NCBI GenBank assembly: GCA_023139225.1 | Contig: JAGLNZ010000302.1 | Span: forward strand, 1 to 9,072 | Length of the DNA stretch: 9,072 nucleotides | From: Desulfobacula sp. | GTDB lineage: Bacteria; Desulfobacterota; Desulfobacteria; Desulfobacterales; Desulfobacteraceae | Direction of reading: 5' to 3' | Part shown: positions 1-6,423 of the stretch, in pieces | Layout of the letters: each line of letters begins with the position of its first letter | How positions within the stretch are numbered: position 1 is the first letter of the stretch | Program-made: the position numbers and the translations under genes | Notes under the pieces: generated by a model | Database searches by the model: none | Told to the model about the DNA's origin: nothing | What the model saw: the letters and a program-made list of their open reading frames with translations, nothing else

Positions 1-64
1 TAGAAAGTATTTTATCGATCGTGTTGTGTTTTGCATTCTATTAATATGAGCCTGGGAGAAAAAG

Positions 65-1171
65 ATGAAAGTAGGCATTCTAAAAGAAATTAAAGTAGCT
101 GAAAATCGGGTTTCAATGACACCTTCCGGTGTAGAGATTATGATACAAAACGGCCACAAGATAATGGTTGAGAAGGATGCCGGCATTGGAAGCGGTTTTG
201 ATGACAAGGCATACATTGATGCCGGTGCAACCATTGCTGCCACGTGTGAGCAGGTTTTTGAAGCATCTGAAATGGTGATGCATGTTAAAGAACCTTTACC
301 GTCTGAATACGATCTTATAAGGGAAAACCAGATTGTCTTTACCTATCTTCACCTGGCTGCCGCAAAGGAGCTGACAGGTGCCCTGATAAAGAGTAAGTCT
401 ATCTGCATCGCCTATGAAACCATTGAAAAAGATGATGGTTCTCTTCCTTTGCTGACGCCCATGAGTGAGGTGGCCGGTAGGATGGCGATTCAGCAGGGTG
501 CGAAATATCTTGAAATGGCCCAGGGGGGATATGGGATTCTTTTAGGTGGTGTACCCGGAGTAGAGCCTGGTACGGTTGTGGTCATCGGTGGCGGTGCGGT
601 TGGAACCAATGCTGCTAAAATGGCGTGCGGTCTTGGCGCAAAAGTTTATCTTCTTGATATGAATCTTGATCGTCTGCGGTATCTGAGTGATATTATGCCG
701 GCAAATTGTATTGTCATGATGTCCAGCCCTGCTGCTATCAGAAGGCTTATAAAAGAGGCTGATGTTGTTGTGGGGGCGGTTCTTGTTGTAGGAGCAAAGG
801 CACCAAGGCTGGTGACAAAAGATGATCTGAAAACAATGAAAAAAGGTTCTGTGCTTGTGGATGTCGCTATTGATCAGGGCGGGTGTTTTGAAACCTCAAA
901 AGCCACAACGCATTCCGAACCTGTATATACTATTGACGGGGTGATCCATTATTGTGTGGCAAACATGCCGGGTGCAGTGGCTAAAACTTCTACGCTTGCG
1001 TTGACAAATGCCACCCTTCCCTATGCTGTTGCCATTGCCAACAAGGGATGGAAAAAGGCAATGCAGGAAGATCCTTCGCTGAAAAAGGGACTCAATGTCT
1101 ATAATGGCAAACTTGTTAATAAACCGGTTGCCCAGGCAACAGGGTATGAATATTCATCTGTTGACTTTTAA
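65..1171 (+). CDS. ald: Alanine dehydrogenase
   Basis: Catalyses reversible NAD-dependent oxidative deamination of L-alanine to pyruvate and ammonium in the cytoplasm. The 368-residue product has the usual family length. The catalytic residues known from the Mycobacterium tuberculosis enzyme fall at identical positions: Arg15 (AENRV), Lys75 (HVKEP), His96 (YLHLA) and Asp270 (AIDQGG). The NAD-binding Rossmann glycine motif IGGGAVG lies at 174-180, with an acidic Asp198 at the end of the second strand (YLLD). The ATG at 65 is preceded by GGGAG at 54-58, a good ribosome-binding distance. It leads the block, and its neighbours are two class III aminotransferases. The likely role is to recycle the alanine formed when pyruvate accepts amino groups, releasing ammonium and NADH. 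The gene looks intact, with nothing unusual in it. Confidence 0.97.
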   Translation: MKVGILKEIKVAENRVSMTPSGVEIMIQNGHKIMVEKDAGIGSGFDDKAYIDAGATIAATCEQVFEASEMVMHVKEPLPSEYDLIRENQIVFTYLHLAAAKELTGALIKSKSICIAYETIEKDDGSLPLLTPMSEVAGRMAIQQGAKYLEMAQGGYGILLGGVPGVEPGTVVVIGGGAVGTNAAKMACGLGAKVYLLDMNLDRLRYLSDIMPANCIVMMSSPAAIRRLIKEADVVVGAVLVVGAKAPRLVTKDDLKTMKKGSVLVDVAIDQGGCFETSKATTHSEPVYTIDGVIHYCVANMPGAVAKTSTLALTNATLPYAVAIANKGWKKAMQEDPSLKKGLNVYNGKLVNKPVAQATGYEYSSVDF

Positions 1172-1241
1172 TGGTCGCCCGGAAGTTACGATGGGGCGGG
1201 TGTTCATTATAAGTTATAGTAAATTTTAAAACATAATTTTT

Positions 1242-1247
1242 AGGAGG
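1242..1247 (+). promoter_or_regulatory. Ribosome-binding site for the AOR gene (GTG start)
   Basis: A perfect AGGAGG lies six bases upstream of the GTG at 1254. It supports GTG as the true start, because the protein then begins MLKLLRIDLD, as expected for the N-terminal strand of AOR-family proteins. No in-frame ATG near this position would give that beginning. Confidence 0.8.
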
Positions 1248-1253
1248 GTCAAG

Positions 1254-2963
1254 GTGCTGAAGTTACTAAGGATTGATTTGGATAAACAAAACTGGGCTTT
1301 CGAGGAATTGTCCTCTGAATACGAAAAACTTGGGGGCAGGGCCTTGAGCTCGCAGATTATCAACAAAGAAGTACCCCCAAAGGTGGATGCTTTAGATCCC
1401 GGGAACAAATTGATATTTGCAGCAGGAATTTTAGCAGGGACTAATTTTCCCAACAGTGGGAGATTATCAGTGGGAGCCAAGAGCCCTTTAACCGGCGGTA
1501 TCAAAGAAGCCAATGCCGGTGGAAATGCCGCACAAAAATTGGCTAAGTTAGGGGCTCAAGCCGTTGTGCTTGAGGGGTGTGCCAATAAGCTGACCACTTT
1601 GAAAATTGATAATAGCGGCGTATCGTTTATAGAAGCTGATCCCATAAAAGGATTGGGCAATTATCAAATCATTGAAGATTTAAAAAAAGAGCATGGTGAC
1701 AAAGTCGCCATTATTTCCATCGGGCCTGCCGGAGAAAAAAAATTAAAAGCGGCTTCCATATCGGTAACATCGCCTGATTTTCATATCAGGATGGCGGCAA
1801 GAGGCGGCTTGGGCGCAGTAATGGGCTCTAAAAATATCAAGGCGGTTGTCATTGACAACCAGGGTACTAAAGCCGTTGAAATAAAGGATAAGGAACGGTT
1901 TAAAACAGCGGTTTCAAAATTTACAAAAGGCGTATTGGCCTATCCAATGATTGAGGCGTTGAAAGTTTTTGGAACACCGGTTCTGGTGAATATGATCAAT
2001 GGCCTGGGATGCATGCCCACCCGTAATTTTTCCGTGGGCCAATTTGATGGTGCCCAGCAAATTTCGGGTGAGCATATTGCCGAATTAATGGCCAAACGAC
2101 CCAATTCCGTTGCAGACCATAAATGCATGACCGGTTGTTTGATCGGTTGTTCAAACGTATTCACCGATGAGAAGGGCGAGGTTATTGTATCCGGGCTTGA
2201 ATATGAATCCATTGTTTTGACCGGGTCCAATTGCATGATCGATGATATTGATATTATTGCCAGGATCAATCGGGCCTGCAATGACATTGGGGTTGATACC
2301 ATGGATGTGGGTGCCGCCATAGCTCTTGCCATGGAAGCGGATATCCTTGCGATGGGTGATGGGAACGGTGCTTTGGCACTGGTTAATGAAATCAGGGAAG
2401 GCTCTGAAAACGGTCTTATGATCGGCAACGGCTGTAAGGTAACCGGTGAGAAATTAGGGTCTAAAAGAATCCCCCAGGTAAAAGGCCAGGGTCTGGCAGC
2501 GTATGATCCCCGTGGCCTCAAAGGCACAGGTACCACCTATGCCACATCAGCCATGGGTGCGGATCATACCGTTGGAAATGCAATACCCAATCCCTTGTCG
2601 CAATATGATCCTTCATCGCCCGAAGGACAATGGCAAATGTCCTCCTTCCTGCAGATCTATCATGCTGCCATTGACAGCCTCGGTATTTGTCTTTTCGCCT
2701 CCCTTCCTGCCCTTGATTTTGCCGATCTCCAGGGCCATATAGTCCAGGGTGTGTCCGCCATGGTTGGTGAAACCCTTGATGAGGACTATATTAAGCAATT
2801 GGGGATCGCCACACTGAAAGCAGAGAGGCAATTTAATACTTTGGCAGGGTTTACAAAAGAAGATGATCGTCTCCCCGAATTTTTTAAACAAGAACCATTG
2901 CTGCCCTCAGGAAATGTTTTTGATGTGTCGGATGATGATCTTGATAAAGTGAATGCTTTATAG
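1254..2963 (+). CDS. aor: Aldehyde:ferredoxin oxidoreductase family protein (tungsten/molybdenum pterin enzyme)
   Basis: AOR-family enzymes oxidise aldehydes to carboxylic acids with ferredoxin as acceptor, using a bis-pterin tungsten (rarely molybdenum) centre and one [4Fe-4S] cluster in the cytoplasm. The 569-residue product shows the N-terminal domain with LGGRAL (26-31), GRLSVGAKSPLTGG (69-82) and EANAGG (85-90). The pterin-binding stretch ARGGLGAVMGSKNIKAV is at 182-198. Two motifs match the Pyrococcus furiosus DxxGL(D/C) pair: NDIGVD (343-348) and DSLGIC (474-479). GADH (435-438) probably holds the active-site histidine. Cluster ligands are Cys291, Cys295, Cys299 and Cys479. The first three are spaced CX3CX3C, where P. 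furiosus AOR has CX2CX3C. At 569 residues it is somewhat shorter than the roughly 605 of P. furiosus AOR. No ferredoxin subunit or NAD-linked partner is encoded nearby. Context suggests it oxidises the aldehyde made by the neighbouring aminotransferases. The family call is sure; the substrate and the metal are not known. Confidence 0.95.
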   Translation: MLKLLRIDLDKQNWAFEELSSEYEKLGGRALSSQIINKEVPPKVDALDPGNKLIFAAGILAGTNFPNSGRLSVGAKSPLTGGIKEANAGGNAAQKLAKLGAQAVVLEGCANKLTTLKIDNSGVSFIEADPIKGLGNYQIIEDLKKEHGDKVAIISIGPAGEKKLKAASISVTSPDFHIRMAARGGLGAVMGSKNIKAVVIDNQGTKAVEIKDKERFKTAVSKFTKGVLAYPMIEALKVFGTPVLVNMINGLGCMPTRNFSVGQFDGAQQISGEHIAELMAKRPNSVADHKCMTGCLIGCSNVFTDEKGEVIVSGLEYESIVLTGSNCMIDDIDIIARINRACNDIGVDTMDVGAAIALAMEADILAMGDGNGALALVNEIREGSENGLMIGNGCKVTGEKLGSKRIPQVKGQGLAAYDPRGLKGTGTTYATSAMGADHTVGNAIPNPLSQYDPSSPEGQWQMSSFLQIYHAAIDSLGICLFASLPALDFADLQGHIVQGVSAMVGETLDEDYIKQLGIATLKAERQFNTLAGFTKEDDRLPEFFKQEPLLPSGNVFDVSDDDLDKVNAL

Positions 2964-2986
2964 AGTAAAAGAATATAAGGTTTGAT

Positions 2987-2992
2987 AAGGAG
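2987..2992 (+). promoter_or_regulatory. Ribosome-binding site that fixes the AT1 start
   Basis: AAGGAG ends seven bases before the ATG at 3000. It lies downstream of the possible TTG start at 2982, so it can only serve the ATG. The N-terminus from 3000 (EKLSYPDAPK) also lines up with that of the second aminotransferase (EKLSFPDAPK). The six-residue longer TTG version is therefore unlikely. Confidence 0.8.
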
Positions 2993-2999
2993 AAAATTT

Positions 3000-4418
3000 A
3001 TGGCTTCTGAAGAATATTTTGAAAAATTGTCGTATCCGGATGCACCCAAAATTGTGACAAGCGTGATCCCGGGCCCTAAAACCCGTACCATGCTGGAAAA
3101 AGAGCTGGCCAATGAAACCCCCACACGAATAGCCCCCATCGGCATTCCAGTAGCCTGGGAAGAAGCGGCGGGCGCCACATTTAAAGATCCGGACGGAAAT
3201 GTGTTTATTGATCTGTCCTCGGGTGTGGCAGTGAATAATGTGGGGCATTCTCATCCTGAAATTGTCGATGTCGTGAAAAATGAGTGTGGCCGTTTGATGC
3301 ATACGCCTGACGGAACCTGCAAGAATCGCCTGAGACTAGGAGAAATGCTTTCTGAACTGGCACCGGGCAATCTTAAAGGCAATGTAAAAATGGCTTATGG
3401 CCTGAGTGGAAGTTCTGCCAATGAGATTGCCATAAAATTTGCCCGGGCATCAACCGGAAAATCAATCATTCTTGGTTTTCAGGGTGCTTATCATGGTTCC
3501 ATCGGCACGACGCTTTCATTGACCACTTCCCCCACCTTTCGAAGCAAGTACCGGCCGTTCATGCCCTTTGTTGATCGGTTGGGGCCTTATCCTTATTGTT
3601 ACCGCTGTCCCTATGAACTGACCCATCCCAAGTGTGATCTGCAATGTGCCAAGTATGTGGAATTTCAATTAACAGATCCCTACGGCGGGATTGATGTGGG
3701 TAATGTTGCCGCTCTCATTCTTGAGCCCATGCAGGGTGAAGGCGGATATGTGCCGCCGCCGCCGGGGTGGATGGAATATATTTACAATTTATGTAAACGG
3801 CTGGGAATTCTTATCATTGATGACGAAGTTCAAATGGGAATGGGACGTACCGGAACCATGTTTGCCGTGGAAAATTTTGATGTGGAACCGGACATCATTA
3901 CCATGGGAAAAGCATTGGGAGGTGACCTGCCGTTCAGCGCCGTGCTGTGTAGGTCAGACCTGGTTTCCGAGCTGGAACCATTCAGTCATGTACTCACAGC
4001 GGCAGGCAATTCCATGTCCTGTGCCGTTGCCTGTAAAAATATCGAGTTGATTCAGGACGGTCTTTTGGAAAGGGCAAAGGAAATGGGTGCCTATGCAAGA
4101 GGCAGACTAAGGGAATTAGCCCAGCAGCGGGAAGTTATCGGTGATGTGAGAGGAATGGGCTGGGGGATAGCCATGGAACTGGTCAGTGATAAAAAGACTA
4201 AAAAACCCCTTTCCATGGCTGAGGTGGTTCGAATTGTATGGATGTTGAGAGACAATGGTGTCTATGTGCTTCCTTGTGGCAGATATGACAATATATTGCG
4301 CATGATACCGCCGCTGGTAATATCCAAAGCCCTGGTTGACAAAGGGATTGATATTATTTCAGACGTCCTTGAAACGGCTGATATGGCAAAGTTCAGCCTT
4401 AATTGGACCATGGCTTAA
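3000..4418 (+). CDS. Class III PLP-dependent aminotransferase (AT1)
   Basis: Fold-type I, class III (omega-amino acid type) aminotransferase, 472 residues. It transfers an amino group from a substrate, often a terminal amine, to a keto acid. PLP-site features visible: SGSSANE (136-142) for phosphate contact, GAYHG (162-166), EPMQGEGG (242-249), Asp275 in DDEVQ (274-278), which should pair with the pyridine nitrogen, and the Schiff-base Lys304 in TMGKALGGD. Arg434 (NILRMIPPL) matches the conserved C-terminal carboxylate-binding arginine of GABA aminotransferases. A four-cysteine stretch, PYCYRCP...C...C (Cys200, 203, 212, 216), follows the cofactor-contact region; I recall similar stretches in archaeal and clostridial family members. 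It starts 36 bases after the AOR gene and is followed after 3 bases by the MoaD-like gene. Some relatives are amino acid racemases/epimerases, so a transaminase role is likely but not certain. Pyruvate is the inferred amino acceptor, because ald is in the same block. Confidence 0.93.
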   Translation: MASEEYFEKLSYPDAPKIVTSVIPGPKTRTMLEKELANETPTRIAPIGIPVAWEEAAGATFKDPDGNVFIDLSSGVAVNNVGHSHPEIVDVVKNECGRLMHTPDGTCKNRLRLGEMLSELAPGNLKGNVKMAYGLSGSSANEIAIKFARASTGKSIILGFQGAYHGSIGTTLSLTTSPTFRSKYRPFMPFVDRLGPYPYCYRCPYELTHPKCDLQCAKYVEFQLTDPYGGIDVGNVAALILEPMQGEGGYVPPPPGWMEYIYNLCKRLGILIIDDEVQMGMGRTGTMFAVENFDVEPDIITMGKALGGDLPFSAVLCRSDLVSELEPFSHVLTAAGNSMSCAVACKNIELIQDGLLERAKEMGAYARGRLRELAQQREVIGDVRGMGWGIAMELVSDKKTKKPLSMAEVVRIVWMLRDNGVYVLPCGRYDNILRMIPPLVISKALVDKGIDIISDVLETADMAKFSLNWTMA

Positions 4419-4421
4419 TAA

Positions 4422-4667
4422 ATGACCATACGACTGACTATCCGGCTTTTTGCTAGCTTAAGTTTACGAGTGTCTGATTACGACCATGAAAAGGGTATCC
4501 TTGTTGATGCGCCTTACGGGGTTACACCAGAGGATCTTTTGAAAGACATGAAGATACCGCTGTCTCACATCGGCTTTATAAGTGATGGGAATAAGGCCAT
4601 TGCACAGGATACCCTTCTTGCAGACAAAATGACCGTCAGCTTTTTTTCATTGGTTAGTGGGGGGTGA
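4422..4667 (+). CDS. MoaD/ThiS-like beta-grasp sulfur carrier protein
   Basis: An 81-residue ubiquitin-fold protein. Such carriers are thiocarboxylated on a C-terminal diglycine and donate sulfur, in the MoaD case to the pterin dithiolene that binds Mo or W. The sequence opens with a typical first strand (TIRLTIRLFASL, 2-13) and has an LL-containing helix (PEDLLKDM, 36-43). It ends in the required Gly80-Gly81 after FFSLVS. Its ATG lies 3 bases past the AT1 stop, and I see no clear ribosome-binding site, so translation is probably coupled to AT1. MoaD-like genes often lie next to AOR genes, and here the AOR is two genes upstream. The inferred job is tungstopterin assembly for that AOR. A ThiS role in thiamine synthesis is less likely, since no thi gene is present. 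No activating enzyme (MoeB/ThiF) or large MPT synthase subunit (MoaE) is in the window. Confidence 0.88.
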   Translation: MTIRLTIRLFASLSLRVSDYDHEKGILVDAPYGVTPEDLLKDMKIPLSHIGFISDGNKAIAQDTLLADKMTVSFFSLVSGG

Positions 4668-4749
4668 TCGGTTAATCTTGTGTTTGAGATAATAAAATTG
4701 GTTCTAAATTCGTTTTAAATTAAATTTTAATAAAAGTAAGGAGAAAAAA
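4668..4749 (+). promoter_or_regulatory. AT-rich intergenic region, possible promoter for the TRAP genes
   Basis: This 82-base gap separates the MoaD-like gene from dctP and is much richer in A and T than the coding sequence. By eye the best sigma-70-like pair is TTGGTT (4698-4703) and TAAATT (4721-4726), 17 bases apart. Each matches the consensus only partly. AAGGAG at 4738-4743 is the dctP ribosome-binding site, six bases before the ATG. I see no operator-like palindrome and no terminator hairpin. The promoter call is weak, and read-through from upstream is equally possible. Confidence 0.3.
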
Positions 4750-5802
4750 ATGGCAAAAAAGACAAATTTAAGAAAGAGTGTCGTGATTTTAATGGTTTTA
4801 CTTTTTTGTGGTGTTTTTACCATTGGTTCTTCAATTGCCGGTGAAAAAAAATACAGATGGAAACTTCAATCCGGTTATCCCCATGGAGATCTTTCCTTTG
4901 AACTATTAAAGGGGTTTGCCGCTGATATAAAGAAATTAAGTAATGGCAGGCTTGTGATATCTGTTTTTGCAGATGCTGAAATTGTACCTTTGGAACAGCT
5001 GTTTGAATCTACCCAGAGAGGCGTGCTTGATATCCTGCATTGCATGGGTGCTTTCTGGGGCGGTATTGTCCCTGTGGGGGAGATTGAATTCGGAATTCCT
5101 TTTGCCTATACCATAAATGAAGCCGACACCTTTGAAGGCAAAGCCGAAGTCATACGGGATTTTTATTATCAAAAAGGCTTTGTTGATCTTTTAAGACAGG
5201 AGTATGGTAAGCATAATCTTCACTGGCTGGATATGCATACCTATGGCGGGCCGTTTGTACTCTCAACCAAACCGTTAGTTACTTACGATGACTGGAAAGG
5301 TGTAAAAATCAGGGATGAAGGAATATATACCCAGTTCCACAATATGATCGGCGCAAGGGGCACCTATGTCTCCGGTGGCGAGGCATATATGGCTTTAAAA
5401 CTGGGTACCCTGGATGCCAGTCAGTGGGATATCAGTGCTATATCAGGTCTTAAATGGCATGAAGTTGCTCCCTATTGGGTCAAGGCCGGAGATAATGATC
5501 ATGTTATCGGCCATATGCTTATCAACGACAAATCATGGAAATCTCTTCCTGATGATTTACAAAAAGTCCTTGAAACAGCAGCAAAGAATTATTGGCATGC
5601 CACTGTAAAGGGTTATGGTCAAGAATTTATAAATGCTGAAAAAATGGTCAAGGAAGGCACTCTTAAGGAAAGTGTGGTAGCTCCGGAGGCAATAAAGAAA
5701 CACAAAGAAATAGCACATGAAATCTGGGATGAAGTAGCAAAAAGAGATGCTGCATCTGCAAAAGCCATTAAAATGATAAAAGAATGGAGAGGTGTTAAAT
5801 AG
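4750..5802 (+). CDS. dctP: TRAP transporter substrate-binding protein DctP
   Basis: Periplasmic solute-binding subunit of a tripartite ATP-independent periplasmic transporter, which captures the substrate and delivers it to DctQM. The 350-residue precursor has a signal peptide: a basic start (KKTNLRK), a hydrophobic core at about 10-25, and a likely cleavage after Ala30 in SSIA/GEKK. Mature-domain DctP motifs include SGYPHGD (41-47), FGIPFAY (114-120) and DDWKGVKIRDEG (180-191). Arg188 in the last of these matches the conserved family arginine that forms a salt bridge with the carboxylate (or other acid group) of the ligand. An organic anion ligand is therefore expected. The motif LDASQWD (221-227) is also typical of the fold. 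A strong hairpin follows the gene, which could raise dctP message over dctQM. The ligand cannot be assigned; the neighbouring aminotransferases suggest an amino-acid-like anion. Confidence 0.95.
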   Translation: MAKKTNLRKSVVILMVLLFCGVFTIGSSIAGEKKYRWKLQSGYPHGDLSFELLKGFAADIKKLSNGRLVISVFADAEIVPLEQLFESTQRGVLDILHCMGAFWGGIVPVGEIEFGIPFAYTINEADTFEGKAEVIRDFYYQKGFVDLLRQEYGKHNLHWLDMHTYGGPFVLSTKPLVTYDDWKGVKIRDEGIYTQFHNMIGARGTYVSGGEAYMALKLGTLDASQWDISAISGLKWHEVAPYWVKAGDNDHVIGHMLINDKSWKSLPDDLQKVLETAAKNYWHATVKGYGQEFINAEKMVKEGTLKESVVAPEAIKKHKEIAHEIWDEVAKRDAASAKAIKMIKEWRGVK

Positions 5803-5822
5803 TATCTTAATTATAGGACGAC

Positions 5823-5878
5823 AAAGGCTTGAAACCAAGGAGATGCTTGACCTCCTATCTCCTGGTTTCGAGCTTTTT
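5823..5878 (+). terminator. Hairpin plus T-run between dctP and dctQ (likely attenuating terminator)
   Basis: The core arms, 5827-5844 and 5857-5873, pair over 17 base pairs, with one G-U wobble (5830/5870) and one bulged A (5838), around a 12-base loop. Pairing can extend outward into the T-run to about 5823/5877. The 3' arm runs straight into five Ts (5874-5878), the form of an intrinsic terminator. It lies inside an evident operon, 18 bases before the dctQ start. Partial termination would yield more dctP than dctQM message. A role in stabilising the dctP 3' end is the alternative. Confidence 0.75.
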
Positions 5879-5895
5879 AAAAAAGGGAACAGCTG

Positions 5896-6384
5896 ATGAT
5901 AAAGGGAATAAAATTTTTTTTCAATTTCATCCACATGATAAGCGGTAAGATAGGTGATGGTTTAAGCATATTGATTATTATTATTATGTTTTTTACCACC
6001 ATTGAAGTGGTGTTAAGATATGTGTTTAACAGCCCGACGATCTGGGTATGGCCGTTGAGCAGGCAGGTTTTTGGTGTTTACATCCTTTTTGCCGGGATTT
6101 ATGCCATGTCAAAAAATGCCCATATTAAAATTGAAGTTATTTATAATCTGTTTCCAGAAAAAGTAAAACGCATTGCAAGTGGCTTTGCTCTTATATCTTT
6201 TATTTGTTTTATGGGGGTATTGATCTGGCAGGGGGCCTGGATGGGACAAAATTCTTTTATGGCCCGAGAAACAGCCCATGGTGCTTTCAGGATTCCTTTA
6301 TATCCATTAAAGATTCTAATACCCCTGGCAGCAATATTATTTTTCCTGGAAGGCATTTATATTCTTTCAAAGAACAGAGACTGA
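5896..6384 (+). CDS. dctQ: TRAP transporter small membrane subunit DctQ
   Basis: Small integral membrane subunit of the TRAP transporter, which pairs with DctM in the inner membrane. The 162 residues contain four hydrophobic segments, at about 22-42, 55-72, 94-112 and 134-155, as expected for the family. The typical sequence EVVLRYVFNSPTIW (37-50) follows the first segment. HIKIEV (76-81) after the second resembles the HI-x-V/I-D stretch of other DctQ proteins. A GGGA at 5885-5888 precedes the ATG by seven bases. The gene begins just beyond the hairpin that follows dctP, and ends 39 bases before dctM. Small DctQ proteins vary widely in sequence, so the call rests partly on its place between dctP and dctM. 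Confidence 0.93.
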   Translation: MIKGIKFFFNFIHMISGKIGDGLSILIIIIMFFTTIEVVLRYVFNSPTIWVWPLSRQVFGVYILFAGIYAMSKNAHIKIEVIYNLFPEKVKRIASGFALISFICFMGVLIWQGAWMGQNSFMARETAHGAFRIPLYPLKILIPLAAILFFLEGIYILSKNRD

Positions 6385-6423
6385 TTGTCATCATTTACCG
6401 AATAGACAAGGAAAATATTTTTT

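Noticed and set aside
1..64. Promoter or riboswitch in the ald leader
   Set aside because: Only 64 bases are visible. TTGTGT at 24-29 has no -10 match at a proper distance, and no structured element can be judged from so short a stretch.
1175..1199. GC-rich inverted repeat (CGCCC...GGGCG) after ald as a terminator
   Set aside because: The stem is only five or six pairs with a 13-base loop and no following T-run, so an intrinsic terminator is not supported.
1208..1237. Possible promoter before the AOR gene (CATAAT at 1232-1237)
   Set aside because: No acceptable -35 element sits 16-18 bases upstream, and AT-rich sequence gives such matches by chance.
1940..2536. 198-codon open frame on the minus strand
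   Set aside because: It lies wholly inside the well-supported AOR gene, its product is low-complexity (rich in Pro, Ser, Ile) with no recognisable motif, and it has no separate ribosome-binding context.
2982..2999. Upstream TTG start for AT1
   Set aside because: The ribosome-binding site at 2987-2992 is inside this extension, and alignment with AT2 favours the ATG at 3000.
5557..5934. 125-codon minus-strand open frame across the dctP-dctQ gap
   Set aside because: It covers the ends of two real genes and the hairpin, and its product has no domain-like features.
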